Shown: positions 15,512 through 25,911 of the stretch, piece after piece | Position numbering within the stretch: position 1 is the first letter of the stretch | Layout: each line of letters starts with the position of its first letter | Source: Streptomyces sp. 549 | GTDB lineage: Bacteria > Actinomycetota > Actinomycetes > Streptomycetales > Streptomycetaceae | Direction: 5' to 3' | Length of the DNA: 64,000 bases | Assembly: GCF_030124175.1 (NCBI RefSeq) | Contig: NZ_JASKMT010000003.1 | Location: forward strand, 248,001-312,000 | Program-made: the position numbers and the translations under genes | Notes under the pieces: generated by a model | Told to the model about the DNA's origin: nothing | Seen by the model: only the letters and a program-made list of their open reading frames with translations | Databases searched by the model: none

Positions 15512-15552
15512 TGACGGCCCGGAACCGAGTCGGACCCGGTGCCGGGCCGTCA
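15512..15552. terminator. Bidirectional terminator between dehydrogenase and SDR genes
   Basis: TGACGGCCCGG (15512-15522) pairs with CCGGGCCGTCA (15542-15552), with an inner ACCG/CGGT pairing, between two convergent genes. Confidence 0.75.
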
Positions 15553-15587
15553 GGTCCTGCGGGTGACGGGCACCCTCCAGGGCCCCT

Positions 15588-16475
15588 TCAGGGCAGCGGC
15601 GTGCCGCCGGTGGCGTTGACGATCTCCGCGGTGATGTAACTGGCCTCCTGCGAGGCCAGGAAGACGTACGCGGGTGCCATCTCGGCGGGCTGCGCGGCCC
15701 GGCCGAGCGGGCTCTGCTTGCCGAACTCGGAGGTGTCGGGCATCGTCGCCGGGATCAGCGGCGTCCACACCGGGCCGGGGGCCACGGCGTTGACCCGGAT
15801 GCCGCGCTCGGCGAGGTTGCCGGCCAGTCCCTGCGTGAACGAGATGATGGCGGCCTTCGTCATCGCGTAGTCGAGCAGGTGCGTGGACGGCTTGTAGCCC
15901 TGCACGGACGTGGTGTTGAGAACGCTGCCGCCCTCCGGGATGTGCGGCAGGGCCATCTTCGTCAGCCAGAACATGCCGTACAGGTTGGTGCGCATCACCC
16001 GGTCGAACTGCTCGGTGGTGATGTCCTCCAGCCCCTTGGGCTGGGCCATCTGGTAGGCCGCGTTGTTGACGAGCACGTCGATCCGGCCGAACTCGTGCAC
16101 GGCCCGGTCGACGAGGCGGCGGCACTCGTCCTCCCGCTGGATGTCGCACGGCAGCGGCACCGCGCGGCGGCCGGCGTCCTCGACCAGGGACACCGTCCGG
16201 CGGGCCTCTTCCTCCTCCTCCGGCAGGTACGCCAGCACCACGTCGGCGCCCTCCCGCGCGAAGGCGAGCGCGACCGCGCGGCCGATGCCCGAGTCGCCGC
16301 CGGTGATCAGGGCCTTTCGGTCCTCCAGTCGGCCGCTTCCCCGGTAGGTGTCCTCACCGTGGTCCGGTTGCGGATCCATGTTCTCGGTGTACCCGGGGTG
16401 CTCGTCCTCCTGCTGCGGGAACGGGGGCTGCGCATGCTGCTCGGCGGGGTTCTGCTGGTCCTCGGTCGTGGGCAC
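15588..16475 (-). CDS. SDR oxidoreductase, general-stress YhdF/GsiB-neighbour type
   Basis: A 295-residue classical short-chain dehydrogenase with an N-terminal Gln/Pro/Glu-rich extension of about 48 residues. The cofactor turn is TGGDSGIG (58-65), followed by NNAA and the catalytic Ser-(Tyr-x3-Lys) set ending in DYAMTKAA. The extension ending PGYTENMDPQPDHGEDTY is characteristic of the stress-induced SDR family found in Bacillus and actinomycetes. The substrate is unknown. The gene stands alone on the minus strand. Confidence 0.9.
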   Translation of the reverse strand: MPTTEDQQNPAEQHAQPPFPQQEDEHPGYTENMDPQPDHGEDTYRGSGRLEDRKALITGGDSGIGRAVALAFAREGADVVLAYLPEEEEEARRTVSLVEDAGRRAVPLPCDIQREDECRRLVDRAVHEFGRIDVLVNNAAYQMAQPKGLEDITTEQFDRVMRTNLYGMFWLTKMALPHIPEGGSVLNTTSVQGYKPSTHLLDYAMTKAAIISFTQGLAGNLAERGIRVNAVAPGPVWTPLIPATMPDTSEFGKQSPLGRAAQPAEMAPAYVFLASQEASYITAEIVNATGGTPLP

Positions 16476-16632
16476 TGTTCCTCCAGGCTTGTCCTGCTAT
16501 GCCGAGACGTCTGGGTACCCGTGCCGTGCCCCGCGAAACGAGCCCGCCCGCCGACGGCGAGCGGCGCGAAAGCCTCCGTGCGCCACGTCACTTGGCCCGG
16601 CGTCCGCCCACCCGTCCGGTGCGGCCTGGCGC

Positions 16633-18069
16633 TCAGTCGTTCGGGGCGACCTGGTGCCAGGCGGCGGGCAGGGCCTCGGCGACGTCCGCCGCGGTGGGCG
16701 GCGCGGCGGCCAGCCGGCCGGCCAGGCCGTGCAGGTAGGCGCCCGCCGACGCGGCGTCCACGGCGTCCAGGCCGGCCGCCAGCAGCGACCCGACGAGCCC
16801 GGACAGCACGTCGCCGCTGCCCGCGGTGGCCAGCCACGGGCTGCCCGTCGGGTTGACCCGGGCGGTGCCGCCGTCCGGGCCCACCACCACCGTGGTCGCG
16901 CCCTTCAGCAGCACGGCGGCGCCGAAACGTTCCGCGAGCCGCCGCGCGGAGTCCAGCCGTGCCGCCTCGACCGACTCCCGGGACGTGCCGAGCAGCGCCG
17001 CCGCCTCCCCGGCGTGCGGGGTGAGCACCGTCGGGCAGGGCCGCCGCCGGACCTCGTCCGGGTCGAGCAGCCGCAGGCCGTCCGCATCGACCAGGACCGG
17101 CACCCGGTCCTCCAGGACCTCGCGGACGGCGCGTTCCGCCTCGTCACCGGAGGCCAGCCCGGACCCCACCACCCACGCCTGCACCCGGCCGGCCGACCGG
17201 GGCGACCCCTTCGACACCAGCACCTCCGGGTGCCGGGCCAGCACCTCCTCGGACGCGTGCCCGGCGTACCGGACCGCGCCCGCGCCTCCGCGCAGCGCCC
17301 CCGACACGGCCAGCACGGCCGCACCGGGGTACGTCGCGGAGCCGGCGGCGACGCCGACCACACCGCGCCGGTACTTGTCGCTCTCACCGTCGGGCTTGGG
17401 CAGCAGGCGGGCCAGGTCGGCGTGCTGGAGCGCTGCGGCGTCCGGCACGGCGGGCAGCAGCGGTCCCAGGCCGATGTCCACCAGCCGCAGCGCACCGGCA
17501 CGCGACCGGCCCGGGTCGATCAGCAGGCCCGGCTTGTAGGCGCCGAAGGTGACGGTGGCCGCCGCCCGGACGGCCTCACCCGCCACCTCGCCGGTGTCCG
17601 CGTCCACGCCGCTGGGCAGGTCCACCGCCAGCACCGGGCCGCGCACCCGCTCCAGCAGTGCGACGGCGGCCTCCCGCAACCCGCCCCGGCCTCCGATGCC
17701 GGTGATGCCGTCCACGACGAGGTCGGCCCGGCCCAGTACCTCGTGTGCGTCCGGCCCGGTCGCCGTGCGGCCCCCGGCGGTGCGCAGCGCGGCCAGCCCG
17801 CCCTGGTGGACCCGCGCGGGGTCCACGGGGACGGCGACCACGCCGGCGCCGCGCCGGGCCAGCCGCGCCCCGGCGTACAGGGCGTCACCGCCGTTGTCGC
17901 CGCTGCCGACCAGCAGCGCGACCCGGCTGCCGTACACCCGTCCCAGCAGTCCCGCCGCCGCCACGGCCAGCCCCGCCGCGGCGCGCTGCATCAGCGCGCC
18001 CTCGGGCAGCGTCGCCATCAACTCCCGTTCGGCGGCCCGAACCGCCTCCACCCGGTATGCAGTCCTCAT
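16633..18069 (-). CDS. nnr: Bifunctional NAD(P)HX epimerase / ADP-dependent NAD(P)HX dehydratase
   Basis: A 478-residue two-domain repair enzyme. The N-terminal domain (about 1-215) is the YjeF epimerase with GSGDNGGDAL (56-64), which interconverts R- and S-NADHX. The C-terminal domain is the ribokinase-like dehydratase with LTPHAGEAA and the late GSGDVLSG motif, which restores NAD(P)H at the expense of ADP. The ATG at 18069 begins at the usual MRTAYRVEAVR; the open frame upstream is non-coding. It lies just downstream of acpS and glmS and may share their transcript. Confidence 0.95.
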   Translation of the reverse strand: MRTAYRVEAVRAAERELMATLPEGALMQRAAAGLAVAAAGLLGRVYGSRVALLVGSGDNGGDALYAGARLARRGAGVVAVPVDPARVHQGGLAALRTAGGRTATGPDAHEVLGRADLVVDGITGIGGRGGLREAAVALLERVRGPVLAVDLPSGVDADTGEVAGEAVRAAATVTFGAYKPGLLIDPGRSRAGALRLVDIGLGPLLPAVPDAAALQHADLARLLPKPDGESDKYRRGVVGVAAGSATYPGAAVLAVSGALRGGAGAVRYAGHASEEVLARHPEVLVSKGSPRSAGRVQAWVVGSGLASGDEAERAVREVLEDRVPVLVDADGLRLLDPDEVRRRPCPTVLTPHAGEAAALLGTSRESVEAARLDSARRLAERFGAAVLLKGATTVVVGPDGGTARVNPTGSPWLATAGSGDVLSGLVGSLLAAGLDAVDAASAGAYLHGLAGRLAAAPPTAADVAEALPAAWHQVAPND

Positions 18070-18164
18070 ACCGGCCAGTGTCGCAACCACCGGGCCGGGC
18101 CGCGGCCCGACGTGCGGGCTGCGGGTAGCGAGCTGCGGGCCGCCCGTCGGGCCGCCCGGCGCGG

Positions 18165-18533
18165 TCAGCCTTCGGCGATGACCACGGCGGACGCCACCCC
18201 GGCGTCGTGGGACAGCGAGACGTGCCACTCGCGCACGCCCAGTTCCTCGGCGCGGGCCGCGACCGTGCCGTGCACCACCAGCGACGGCCGGCCGGAGTCG
18301 GCCGTGCGCACCTCCGCGTCCGTCCAGTGCAGCCCGCCGGGCGCACCGAGCGCCTTCGCCAGTGCCTCCTTGGCGGCGAACCGGGCGGCGAGCGAGGCGA
18401 CGCCGCGGCGCTCCCCGCTGGGCAGGTACAGCTCGCCGTCGAGGAACAGCCGGGCGGCCAGCCCGGGGGTGCGCTCCATGGACTGCGCGAACCGGTCGAT
18501 CTCCGCCACGTCGATGCCCACGCCGATGATCAC
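18165..18533 (-). CDS. acpS: Holo-[acyl-carrier-protein] synthase
   Basis: AcpS transfers 4'-phosphopantetheine from CoA to acyl carrier proteins for fatty acid and polyketide synthesis. The 122-residue protein has the two family motifs [11 protein letters not shown] (Asp8, metal ligand) and [13 protein letters not shown] (51-63, Glu56). It sits 77 bp downstream of glmS in the same direction. CoaA, the first enzyme of CoA synthesis, is nearby on the other strand. Confidence 0.96.
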   Translation of the reverse strand: MIIGVGIDVAEIDRFAQSMERTPGLAARLFLDGELYLPSGERRGVASLAARFAAKEALAKALGAPGGLHWTDAEVRTADSGRPSLVVHGTVAARAEELGVREWHVSLSHDAGVASAVVIAEG

Positions 18534-18609
18534 CGCCGCTCCCCCGCCCCGGTCCGGCCGGAGCGGACGCGGGCGGCCCGGTGGCCTCCAGCGGTGTGCC
18601 GGGTGCCGC

Positions 18610-20457
18610 TCACTCCACCGTCACCGACTTGGCCAGGTTGCGGGGCTGGTCCACCTCGTTGCCGCGGGCCGTGGCCAGCTCGCAGGCGAACACCTGGAGC
18701 GGCACCGTCGCCACCAGCGGCTGGAGCAGCGTCGGCGTCGCGGGCACGCGGACCAGGTGGTCGGCGTAGGGCACCACGCTCTCGTCGCCCTCCTCGGCGA
18801 TCACGATGGTCAACGCGCCGCGCGCCCGGATCTCCTGGATGTTGGAGACGATCTTGTCGTGCAGCACCGAGCGTCCGCGCGGGGAGGGCACCACGACGAC
18901 CACCGGCAGGCCCGGCTCGATGAGGGCGATCGGCCCGTGCTTCAGCTCCCCGGCGGCGAAGCCCTCGGCGTGCATGTAGGCCAGTTCCTTCAGCTTCAGC
19001 GCGCCTTCCAGGGCGACGGGGAAGCCGACGTGCCGGCCCAGGAAGAGCACGGTGTTGTTGTCCGCCAGCGACCTGGCCAGCTCCCTGACCGGCTCCATCG
19101 TGGCGAGCACGGCCTCCACGTCGTCCCCGATCCGGGCCAGCTCCCTGATCACGGAGTCGATCTCGTCGCCCCACTTGGTGCCGCGCACCTGACCCAGGTA
19201 GAGCGCCACCAGGTAGCAGGCCACCAGCTGCGTCAGGAACGCCTTCGTCGAGGCGACGGCGACCTCGGGCCCGGCCCTGGTGTAGAGCACGGCGTCGGAC
19301 TCACGCGGGATCGTCGACCCGTTGGTGTTGCACACGGCCAGCACCCGGGCGCCCTGCTCACGGGCGTGCCGGACCGCCATCAGGGTGTCCATGGTCTCGC
19401 CGGACTGGGAGATGGCGACGACCAGCGTGCGGGCGTCGAGGATCGGGTCGCGGTAGCGGAACTCGCTGGCCAGCTCGGTCTCGCAGGGGATGCGCGTCCA
19501 GTGCTCGATGGCGTACTTGGCGATCATCCCGGCGTGGTAGGCCGTGCCGCAGGCGACTATCACCACCTTGTCCACCTCGCGCAGCACCGAAGCGGGGAAG
19601 CGCAGCTCGTCCAGTCGCAGCACCCCCGCGTCGTCGATCCGGCCCAGCAGCGTGTCCGCGACCGCCTTGGGCTGCTCGGCGATCTCCTTGAGCATGAAGT
19701 AGTCGTAGCCGCCCTTCTCGGCGGCCGACACGTCCCAGTCGACGTGGTACTCGCGGACCTCGGCGGGCGCGCCGTCGAAGCCGGTGACGGTGACGCCGCC
19801 CCGGCTCAGCTCGACCACCTGGTCCTGGCCCAGCTCGACGGCCTCCCGGGTGTGCTCGATGAACGCCGCGACGTCGGAGGCGAGGAACCACTCGCCGTCG
19901 CCGACACCCACCACCAGCGGCGAGTTGCGCCGCGCGCCGACCACCGTGTCCGGCTCGTCGGCGTGCACCGCGACCAGGGTGAACGCGCCCTCCAGCCGCC
20001 GGCACACCTGCCGCATCGACTCGGCCAGGTCACCGCAGGAGGAGAAGGACTCGGCCAGCAGGTGCGCCACGACCTCCGTGTCGGTCTGCGACTCCAACCG
20101 GTGCCCGCGCTCCTCCAGTTCGGCACGCAGCGCGGCGAAGTTCTCGATGATGCCGTTGTGGACGACCGCGACCCGGCCCGCGTTGTCCAGGTGCGGGTGC
20201 GCGTTGGCGTCGGTCGGTCCGCCGTGCGTGGCCCAGCGGGTGTGCCCGATGCCGGTGCCGCCGCTCGGCAGCGGCTGCTCGACGAGCAGCTTGCTCAGGT
20301 TGGCGAGCTTGCCCGCCTTCCGCGCGGCGGCCAACCCGCCGTCGGCGAGCACCGCCACTCCCGCCGAGTCGTAGCCCCGGTACTCCAGCCGCCGCAGCCC
20401 GGCGATGACCACTTCGAGGGCGGACTGCCCTCCCACGTATCCGACGATGCCGCACAT
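18610..20457 (-). CDS. glmS: Glutamine-fructose-6-phosphate aminotransferase (isomerizing)
   Basis: GlmS makes glucosamine-6-phosphate, the committed step to UDP-GlcNAc, in the cytoplasm. In the 615-residue protein, Cys2 (MCGIVGYVG) is the N-terminal nucleophile of the glutaminase domain (about 1-225), followed by two SIS sugar-isomerase domains; the C-terminus ends LAKSVTVE as in the family. With glmM 4 kb away, this window carries two steps of amino-sugar synthesis. I looked for the glmS ribozyme seen in Firmicutes upstream and found nothing like it; the upstream gap is only 66 bp. Confidence 0.97.
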   Translation of the reverse strand: MCGIVGYVGGQSALEVVIAGLRRLEYRGYDSAGVAVLADGGLAAARKAGKLANLSKLLVEQPLPSGGTGIGHTRWATHGGPTDANAHPHLDNAGRVAVVHNGIIENFAALRAELEERGHRLESQTDTEVVAHLLAESFSSCGDLAESMRQVCRRLEGAFTLVAVHADEPDTVVGARRNSPLVVGVGDGEWFLASDVAAFIEHTREAVELGQDQVVELSRGGVTVTGFDGAPAEVREYHVDWDVSAAEKGGYDYFMLKEIAEQPKAVADTLLGRIDDAGVLRLDELRFPASVLREVDKVVIVACGTAYHAGMIAKYAIEHWTRIPCETELASEFRYRDPILDARTLVVAISQSGETMDTLMAVRHAREQGARVLAVCNTNGSTIPRESDAVLYTRAGPEVAVASTKAFLTQLVACYLVALYLGQVRGTKWGDEIDSVIRELARIGDDVEAVLATMEPVRELARSLADNNTVLFLGRHVGFPVALEGALKLKELAYMHAEGFAAGELKHGPIALIEPGLPVVVVVPSPRGRSVLHDKIVSNIQEIRARGALTIVIAEEGDESVVPYADHLVRVPATPTLLQPLVATVPLQVFACELATARGNEVDQPRNLAKSVTVE

Positions 20458-20523
20458 GCGGGCAGCCTACGACGCCCGGGGCGGCGGGTCGGCCGCCGCA
20501 GGGCGGTTCGGCGGTTCGCGCGG

Positions 20524-20868
20524 TCAGCGCGTGGCCGCCGCACGGCCGGGGGCGAGGGGACGGGTGCGGGGACGGGTGTGATGGCGGGTGTGGCCCAGCA
20601 CCCGGTCGGCGGCCAGGCGCCGCAGCAGCCGCAGGCCCGTGCGGGCGCTGGGGTGCGGCAGGTGTGAGCGGCGGCGTGCGCCGGCCCCGCGGGGAGACGG
20701 GACCGGCGGCACCACCCCGGCGGCGGCCTCGTGCAGCAGGGCCAGGTATTCGGCTTCCTCACAGCGGGGCTTGCTGCCCATCCGGTACAGGTCGAGCGTG
20801 TCGTCCGGATCGTCGGCGATGTCCTCGTCGGGCAGGTGCTCGATGAGATCGTCGAGGTGGGAAGGCAT
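20524..20868 (-). CDS. Hypothetical protein, acidic N-terminus and Arg-rich C-terminus
   Basis: A 114-residue protein with an acidic N-terminal third (LIEHLPDEDIADDPDDTLD) and a strongly basic Arg/His/Pro C-terminal half. It has no membrane segment and no motif I recognise. The ATG follows GAGGGGGCC. It lies between coaA (divergent) and glmS (same strand, 66 bp downstream), so it may be the promoter-proximal gene of a glmS transcript. Codon bias supports real coding, at least for the first 60 residues. Confidence 0.6.
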   Translation of the reverse strand: MPSHLDDLIEHLPDEDIADDPDDTLDLYRMGSKPRCEEAEYLALLHEAAAGVVPPVPSPRGAGARRRSHLPHPSARTGLRLLRRLAADRVLGHTRHHTRPRTRPLAPGRAAATR

Positions 20869-21123
20869 AAGGCCCCCTCATGCCGGCCCGGCAGGACGGC
20901 GTCGTCGGTGCAGGGAACGTAACGCCGACCGCCGGGTAGGTACAGGGTTTTGTCATATTCGGCCGGAGGCGTTCGGAGCCGCGCCGAGGGGGCACGGGAC
21001 CGTCCCCGCTCCCGTCGCGCGCGGCGCACGCCCGTCCGGTACGCCGGGCGTGCAGCGCACACCCGCCCGGCACGCCGTGCGCCGCTCGGGTGCCCCGGGC
21101 ACGCCCGGCCGGCCCGGCACGCG

Positions 21124-21129
21124 GACAAT
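21124..21129 (+). promoter_or_regulatory. -10 box for a leaderless coaA transcript
   Basis: GACAAT ends 6 bases before the GTG start of coaA at 21136, and no ribosome-binding site precedes the GTG, so the mRNA is probably leaderless. The -35 is not distinct. Confidence 0.45.
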
Positions 21130-21135
21130 GGGACC

Positions 21136-22143
21136 GTGCCCCGCATCCCCGCAGCGACCCCCTCCTCGCCGAAGCCGCCGACCGCAGCGCGGCGGCGCGG
21201 CGACGCCACGCCCACGCCGTACGTGGACCTCAGCCGCGCCGAGTGGAGCGCGCTGCGCGAGCGCACGCCGCTGCCGCTGACCGCGGACGAGGTGGAACGC
21301 CTGCGCGGACTGGGGGACGTCGTCGACCTGGACGAGGTGCGGGACATCTACCTGCCGCTGTCCAGGCTGCTGAACCTCTACGTCGGCGCGACCCACGGCC
21401 TGCGCGGCGCGGTCAACACCTTCCTCGGCACCGGCGCGCAGACCGGCACGCCGTTCGTCATAGGTGTCGCGGGCAGCGTCGCCGTGGGCAAGTCCACGAC
21501 GGCCCGGCTGTTGCAGGCGCTGCTGGCGCGCTGGCCGGAGCACCCGCGGGTGGAGCTCGTCACCACCGACGGGTTCCTCTTCCCCAACGCCGAGCTGCAC
21601 CGGCGCGGGCTGATGTCCCGCAAGGGCTTCCCCGAGTCCTACGACCGCCGGGCGCTGACCCGGTTCGTGGCGGACGTCAAGGCGGGCAAGGGCAACGTCA
21701 GCGCGCCCGTCTACTCGCACCTGATCTACGACATCGTGCCGGGCGAGCGGCTCACCGTGCGGCAGCCGGACATCCTCATCGTGGAGGGCCTGAACGTGCT
21801 CCAGCCGGCCCTGCCCGGCAAGGACGGGCGGACCCGGGTGGGCGTCGCCGACTACTTCGACTTCTCCGTCTACGTGGACGCCCGCACCGAGGACATCGAG
21901 CGCTGGTACCTGGACCGCTTCCGCAAGCTGCGGGAGACGGCCTTCCAGAACCCGTTCTCCTACTTCCGCAAGTACACCCAGGTCTCCGAGGAGGAGGCCA
22001 TGGAGTACGCCCGCACCACCTGGCGGAACATCAACCGGGCGAACCTGGAGCAGAACATCGCCCCGACCAGGAGCCGGGCCGGCCTCGTGCTGCGCAAGGG
22101 CCCCGACCACACCGTGCAGCGCCTGTCCCTCCGCAAGCTCTGA
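21136..22143 (+). CDS. coaA: Type I pantothenate kinase
   Basis: CoaA phosphorylates pantothenate in the first committed step of CoA synthesis. The 335-residue protein has the Walker A motif GSVAVGKST (113-121), then [21 protein letters not shown], and a C-terminal RNIN-NL segment, typical of the bacterial PanK-I family. The GTG at 21136 was chosen for the nearby -10 box; the frame remains open upstream but is low-complexity. It is divergent from the 114-aa protein and glmS. Confidence 0.95.
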   Translation: MPRIPAATPSSPKPPTAARRRGDATPTPYVDLSRAEWSALRERTPLPLTADEVERLRGLGDVVDLDEVRDIYLPLSRLLNLYVGATHGLRGAVNTFLGTGAQTGTPFVIGVAGSVAVGKSTTARLLQALLARWPEHPRVELVTTDGFLFPNAELHRRGLMSRKGFPESYDRRALTRFVADVKAGKGNVSAPVYSHLIYDIVPGERLTVRQPDILIVEGLNVLQPALPGKDGRTRVGVADYFDFSVYVDARTEDIERWYLDRFRKLRETAFQNPFSYFRKYTQVSEEEAMEYARTTWRNINRANLEQNIAPTRSRAGLVLRKGPDHTVQRLSLRKL

Positions 22144-22357
22144 ACGCCCGCACGGCCACCGGGCCGTGCGGCGCCCCCGCCCGGACGGGACGGCACGAAC
22201 GTCCGAGCCGTTCGGTAACGTGTTCGCCCGGGGAGGGCCCCAACGGTGCTGACGGACGGCGCCGCGGCCGTGAAGACGTCCCGCGACCACGGGCGTCGGC
22301 AGGGCCCTTGGCCCATCTCCCCGCAGCACGGACCACGCGACGGACGGGGGAACACCG

Positions 22358-23329
22358 ATGACGACCACTCATGCCCTCTCCGAGGCGGGCGGCAGCCCAC
22401 CTCCGGAGAGCGACACGGTCATCCACGTACGGGATCTGCGGATGCGCTACCGCAGCCATGATGTGCTGAAAGGTGTCGAGTTCACGGCACGGCGAGGCGA
22501 GGTCCTCGTGCTGCTCGGCCCGAACGGCGCGGGCAAGACGACCACGATCGAGATCCTGGAAGGCTTCCGGATGCGCTCGGCCGGTGACGTGACGGTGCTC
22601 GGCACCGACCCGGCCCGCGGCGGCGAGGAGTGGCGTGCGCGCCTGGGCATCGTGCTGCAGTCCTGGCGCGACCACGGCAAGTGGCGGGTGCGGGAGCTGC
22701 TGGCCCATCTGGGTTCGTACTACGCGCCGTACTCCACCGCCCTCGTCCGGCGGCCGTGGGACGTCGACGAGCTGCTCCACTCGGTGGGGCTGACCGAGCA
22801 GGCGGACAAGCGGGTCGGGAGCCTGTCCGGCGGGCAGCGCAGGCGTTTCGACGTCGCCGTCGGCATCGTGGGCAGGCCCGAGTTGCTGTTCCTGGACGAG
22901 CCGACGGCGGGCCTGGACCCGGAGGCCCGGAAGGAGTTCCACGGGCTGGTGCGCGGGCTCGCCGACGAGAACACCACCGTGCTGCTGACCACGCACGACC
23001 TCGCCGAGGCGGAGAAGCTCGCCGACCGAATCCTCATCCTGGCGGGCGGCCGGATCGTGGCCGACGGAACGGCCGGGGAGTTGTCCCGGCTGGCGTCATC
23101 CGAGGCCACCGTGCGCTGGACGCGGGACGGACGGCCCTTCGAGGAGGCGACCGCCGAACCCACCCGGTTCGTGCGGCGGCTGTTCGAGGAGCACGGCGAG
23201 GCGATCGACGATCTGGAGGTGCGCCGGGCGAGCCTGGAGGACACCTACCTGACGATGGTGCGGGCGCTGGAGGCGGAGAGCGACTCCGGCGAGCAGGCGG
23301 CACACACTTTCAAGGAGGTACCGCGATGA
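22358..23329 (+). CDS. ABC transporter ATP-binding protein (DrrA/ABC-2 type)
   Basis: A 323-residue ATPase with Walker A GPNGAGKTT (54-62), signature LSGGQ, Walker B LLFLDEPTAGLD, and a long C-terminal region typical of drug-export ABC-2 subunits. Its stop overlaps the ATG of the permease (ATGA), so the two form one transporter. It may export a lipid or antibiotic-like molecule; the substrate is unknown. Upstream, TAACGT near 22215 could be the -10 of a promoter with a ~135-base leader. Confidence 0.92.
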   Translation: MTTTHALSEAGGSPPPESDTVIHVRDLRMRYRSHDVLKGVEFTARRGEVLVLLGPNGAGKTTTIEILEGFRMRSAGDVTVLGTDPARGGEEWRARLGIVLQSWRDHGKWRVRELLAHLGSYYAPYSTALVRRPWDVDELLHSVGLTEQADKRVGSLSGGQRRRFDVAVGIVGRPELLFLDEPTAGLDPEARKEFHGLVRGLADENTTVLLTTHDLAEAEKLADRILILAGGRIVADGTAGELSRLASSEATVRWTRDGRPFEEATAEPTRFVRRLFEEHGEAIDDLEVRRASLEDTYLTMVRALEAESDSGEQAAHTFKEVPR

Positions 23330-24174
23330 GTCCGGTGTGGTATGCGGCGGGTGTGGGAGTTCGGCGCGGCTGGACGGAACTCCGGCAGACCTTCACCACC
23401 GGCCAGGACCTGTTCGGTTACGCGATCTGGACGGTCCTGCTCATCGTGCCGCTGTTCCTGCTCAGGGACGACGTGCTGGACAGCGGCGTGTCGGTCGGCG
23501 CGTTCATGCTGCCGAGCCTGGTGGGGATGACACTCGCGTTCACCGGGCTGATGACCACGGCGCAACTGCTCGCGACCGAGCGCGAGGACGGAACCCTGCT
23601 GCGGGCCAAGGCCGTGCCCCACGGCATGGTCGGCCATCTGGTCGGCAAGATCATCATGGTGTCGGGTACGGCCCTCGCCTCCATGGCGCTGCTCTTCGCC
23701 GTCGGCGTGCTCCTGGTGGACGGGGTCGCCCGCCAGGGCGGCAGTGCACTGCTGACGCTCGTGTGGGTGGTGCCGCTGGGGCTCCTGGCGACCCTGCCCA
23801 TGGGGGCCGTCATCGGCTCACTCGTCGACAGCCCGCGCACCGTCGGCCTGCTGATGCTTCCGGTGATGGGGCTCGTCGCGATCTCCGGGATCTACTTCCC
23901 CCTGTCGAACCTGCCCGAGTGGCTGCAGACCGTGGGGCAGGTCTTCCCCGTGTACTGGCTCGGCCTCGGGCTCCGGTCCGCGTTGCTGCCGGCCGAGGCG
24001 GTCACCGCCGAGATCGGCGAGTCCTGGCGGCTCCTGGAGACCGCGGGTGTGCTGGGCGCCTGGACGGTCGCCGGGCTGCTCCTGGCACCCTCCGTCCTGC
24101 GCCGGATGGCCCGCCGCGAGTCCGGGGCCGCGGTGGCGGAACGACGCCGCAAGGCGATGCAGCGGGTCGGTTAG
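23326..24174 (+). CDS. ABC-2 type transporter permease
   Basis: A 282-residue integral membrane protein with about six transmembrane helices, including TVLLIVPLFLL, the EREDGTLLRAKAVP coupling segment between helices 2 and 3 that is typical of ABC-2 permeases, and FPLSNLPEWLQ after helix 5. The ATG overlaps the ATPase stop and follows a strong AAGGAGG. It pairs with the ATPase upstream as a homodimeric-type exporter. Confidence 0.92.
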   Translation: MSPVWYAAGVGVRRGWTELRQTFTTGQDLFGYAIWTVLLIVPLFLLRDDVLDSGVSVGAFMLPSLVGMTLAFTGLMTTAQLLATEREDGTLLRAKAVPHGMVGHLVGKIIMVSGTALASMALLFAVGVLLVDGVARQGGSALLTLVWVVPLGLLATLPMGAVIGSLVDSPRTVGLLMLPVMGLVAISGIYFPLSNLPEWLQTVGQVFPVYWLGLGLRSALLPAEAVTAEIGESWRLLETAGVLGAWTVAGLLLAPSVLRRMARRESGAAVAERRRKAMQRVG

Positions 24175-24193
24175 CGGGCCAGCGGCGCCAACG

Positions 24194-24235
24194 TCAGGGG
24201 GTCGCCCGCCGGGTTTCCGGCAGGCGACCCCCTGA
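24194..24235. terminator. Bidirectional terminator between ABC permease and glmM
   Basis: TCAGGGGGTCGCC (24194-24206) pairs with GGCGACCCCCTGA (24223-24235), extended by GCCGG/CCGGC inside a TTT loop. It is a strong stem between convergent genes. Confidence 0.85.
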
Positions 24236-24296
24236 CACACGCTCAGCTCCCGGCGCGCCACGTCCGCGCCCACGAGGGGACGGGCTGCGGGCGGGC

Positions 24297-25655
24297 TCAG
24301 CCCAGGGTGGTCTTGACGACGTCGGCGAGGCGGCCGGCGACCGCGCGGGCCTGCTCGATGTCGGCGGCCTCGACCATGACCCGCACCAGCGGCTCGGTGC
24401 CGGACGGGCGCAGCAGCACCCGGCCGGTCTCGCCCAGCTCACGCTCGGCGTCGCCGACGGCGGCGGCCAGCTCGGCGGAGGTCTTCACCCGGGAGCGGTC
24501 CACGTCCGGCACGTTGATCAGCACCTGCGGCAGCCGCTCCATCACGGCGACCAGCTCGGCAAGCGGCTTGCGGGTCGCGGCGACCCTGGCCGCCAGCATC
24601 AGGCCGGTCAGCGTGCCGTCGCCGGTCGTGGCGTGGTCCAGGGCGATGACGTGCCCGGACTGCTCGCCGCCGAGCGAGTAGCCGCCGCGCTTCAGCTCCT
24701 CCAGCACGTAGCGGTCGCCGACGGCGGTCTGCAGCAGCTCGATGCCCTCGCGCTCCATGGCGAGTTTGAAGCCCAGGTTCGACATGACCGTGGCGACCAC
24801 GGTGTTCTTCCGCAGCGCCCCGGACTCCTTCATCGCGAGCGCCAGCACCGCGAGGATCTGGTCGCCGTCCACCTCGGCGCCGTCGCCGTCCACCGCGAGG
24901 CAGCGGTCGGCGTCGCCGTCGTGGGCGACGCCCAGGTCCGCGCCGTGCTCCAGCACCGCGGCACGCAGGCCGTCCAGGTGGGTGGAGCCGCACTGGTGGT
25001 TGATGTTGAGGCCGTTCGGCTCGGCACCGATGGTGACGATCTCCGCGCCGGCGCGGGCGAACGCCTCCGGCGACACGCGGGCGGCGGCGCCGTGCGCGCC
25101 GTCGATGACGACCTTCAGGCCGTCGAGCCGGTTCGGCAGCACCCCGGTCAGGTGGGCCACGTAGTTGTCGAAGCCCTCGGCGTAGTCGGTGACGCGGCCC
25201 ACGCCGGAACCGGTGGGACGGTCCCAGCCGTCACCGGAGCTGTGCCCCAGGTACAGGGCCTCGATGCGGTCCTCCAGCGCGTCGGCCAGCTTGTGGCCGC
25301 CGCGGGCGAAGAACTTGATGCCGTTGTCGGGCATCGGGTTGTGGCTGGCGGACAGCATCACGCCCACGTCCGCACCGAGCGACCCGGTGAGGTAGGCGAC
25401 CGCCGGGGTCGGCAGCACACCCACCCGCAGCACGTCGACGCCCGCGCTGGCCAGCCCGGCGACCACGGCGGCCTCCAGGAACTCCCCCGACGCACGCGGA
25501 TCGCGGCCCACCACCGCCACCGGGCGGTGGCCCTCGAAGGTGCCCGCCTCGGCGAGCACATGCGCCGCCGCGACCGAGAGCCCGAGCGCCAGCTCGGCGG
25601 TGAGGTCGGCGTTGGCGACGCCCCGCACCCCGTCCGTTCCGAAGAGTCGTCCCAC
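24297..25655 (-). CDS. glmM: Phosphoglucosamine mutase
   Basis: GlmM converts GlcN-6-P to GlcN-1-P on the way to UDP-GlcNAc. The 452-residue alpha-D-phosphohexomutase has the start [12 protein letters not shown], the phosphoserine loop SASHNP (the Ser before His, about residue 104), the metal loop DGDADR, and the sugar-binding GEQSGH. It lies upstream of nothing on its strand but downstream of rplM-rpsI, separated from rpsI by a strong terminator. Confidence 0.97.
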   Translation of the reverse strand: MGRLFGTDGVRGVANADLTAELALGLSVAAAHVLAEAGTFEGHRPVAVVGRDPRASGEFLEAAVVAGLASAGVDVLRVGVLPTPAVAYLTGSLGADVGVMLSASHNPMPDNGIKFFARGGHKLADALEDRIEALYLGHSSGDGWDRPTGSGVGRVTDYAEGFDNYVAHLTGVLPNRLDGLKVVIDGAHGAAARVSPEAFARAGAEIVTIGAEPNGLNINHQCGSTHLDGLRAAVLEHGADLGVAHDGDADRCLAVDGDGAEVDGDQILAVLALAMKESGALRKNTVVATVMSNLGFKLAMEREGIELLQTAVGDRYVLEELKRGGYSLGGEQSGHVIALDHATTGDGTLTGLMLAARVAATRKPLAELVAVMERLPQVLINVPDVDRSRVKTSAELAAAVGDAERELGETGRVLLRPSGTEPLVRVMVEAADIEQARAVAGRLADVVKTTLG

Positions 25656-25844
25656 GTGATTCCTCCGAGATGTGCAAACCGTGACCGCCGGGGCTGATCC
25701 GGACGGCTCTTCCAGGTATACGCCCCGCGTGCGGCGGTGTGCAGTCGCGGGGCCGTCGGCACGCCGGTGCGGCGGCTGGCCCCGCCGACGGGGCCGAGGG
25801 CCGGGTCCGTCGTGCGCGGTCCGTCGTGCGCGGTGGCGGAACGG

Positions 25845-25883
25845 GAACGCCCCGGCGGCACGGGAAGTGCCGCCGGGGCGTTC
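25845..25883 (-). terminator. Terminator downstream of rpsI
   Basis: A perfect 17-bp stem (25845-25861 with 25867-25883) around a 5-base loop lies 29 bases past the rpsI stop. Confidence 0.9.
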
Positions 25884-25911
25884 GCGCTGCGACAGGGCAG
25901 CGAAGCGCGAA

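Noticed and set aside
18541-20523. glmS ribozyme or other riboswitch upstream of glmS
   Set aside because: Only 66 bp separate glmS from the upstream gene and no ribozyme core is visible.
16348-20667. A 1,439-codon open frame on the plus strand
   Set aside because: It is antisense to nnr, acpS and glmS, with Arg/Gly/Ala-rich composition typical of shadow frames in high-GC DNA.
22246-22461. A 71-codon ORF in the ABC-transporter leader
   Set aside because: It overlaps the ATPase start in another frame and has no ribosome-binding site or family signal.
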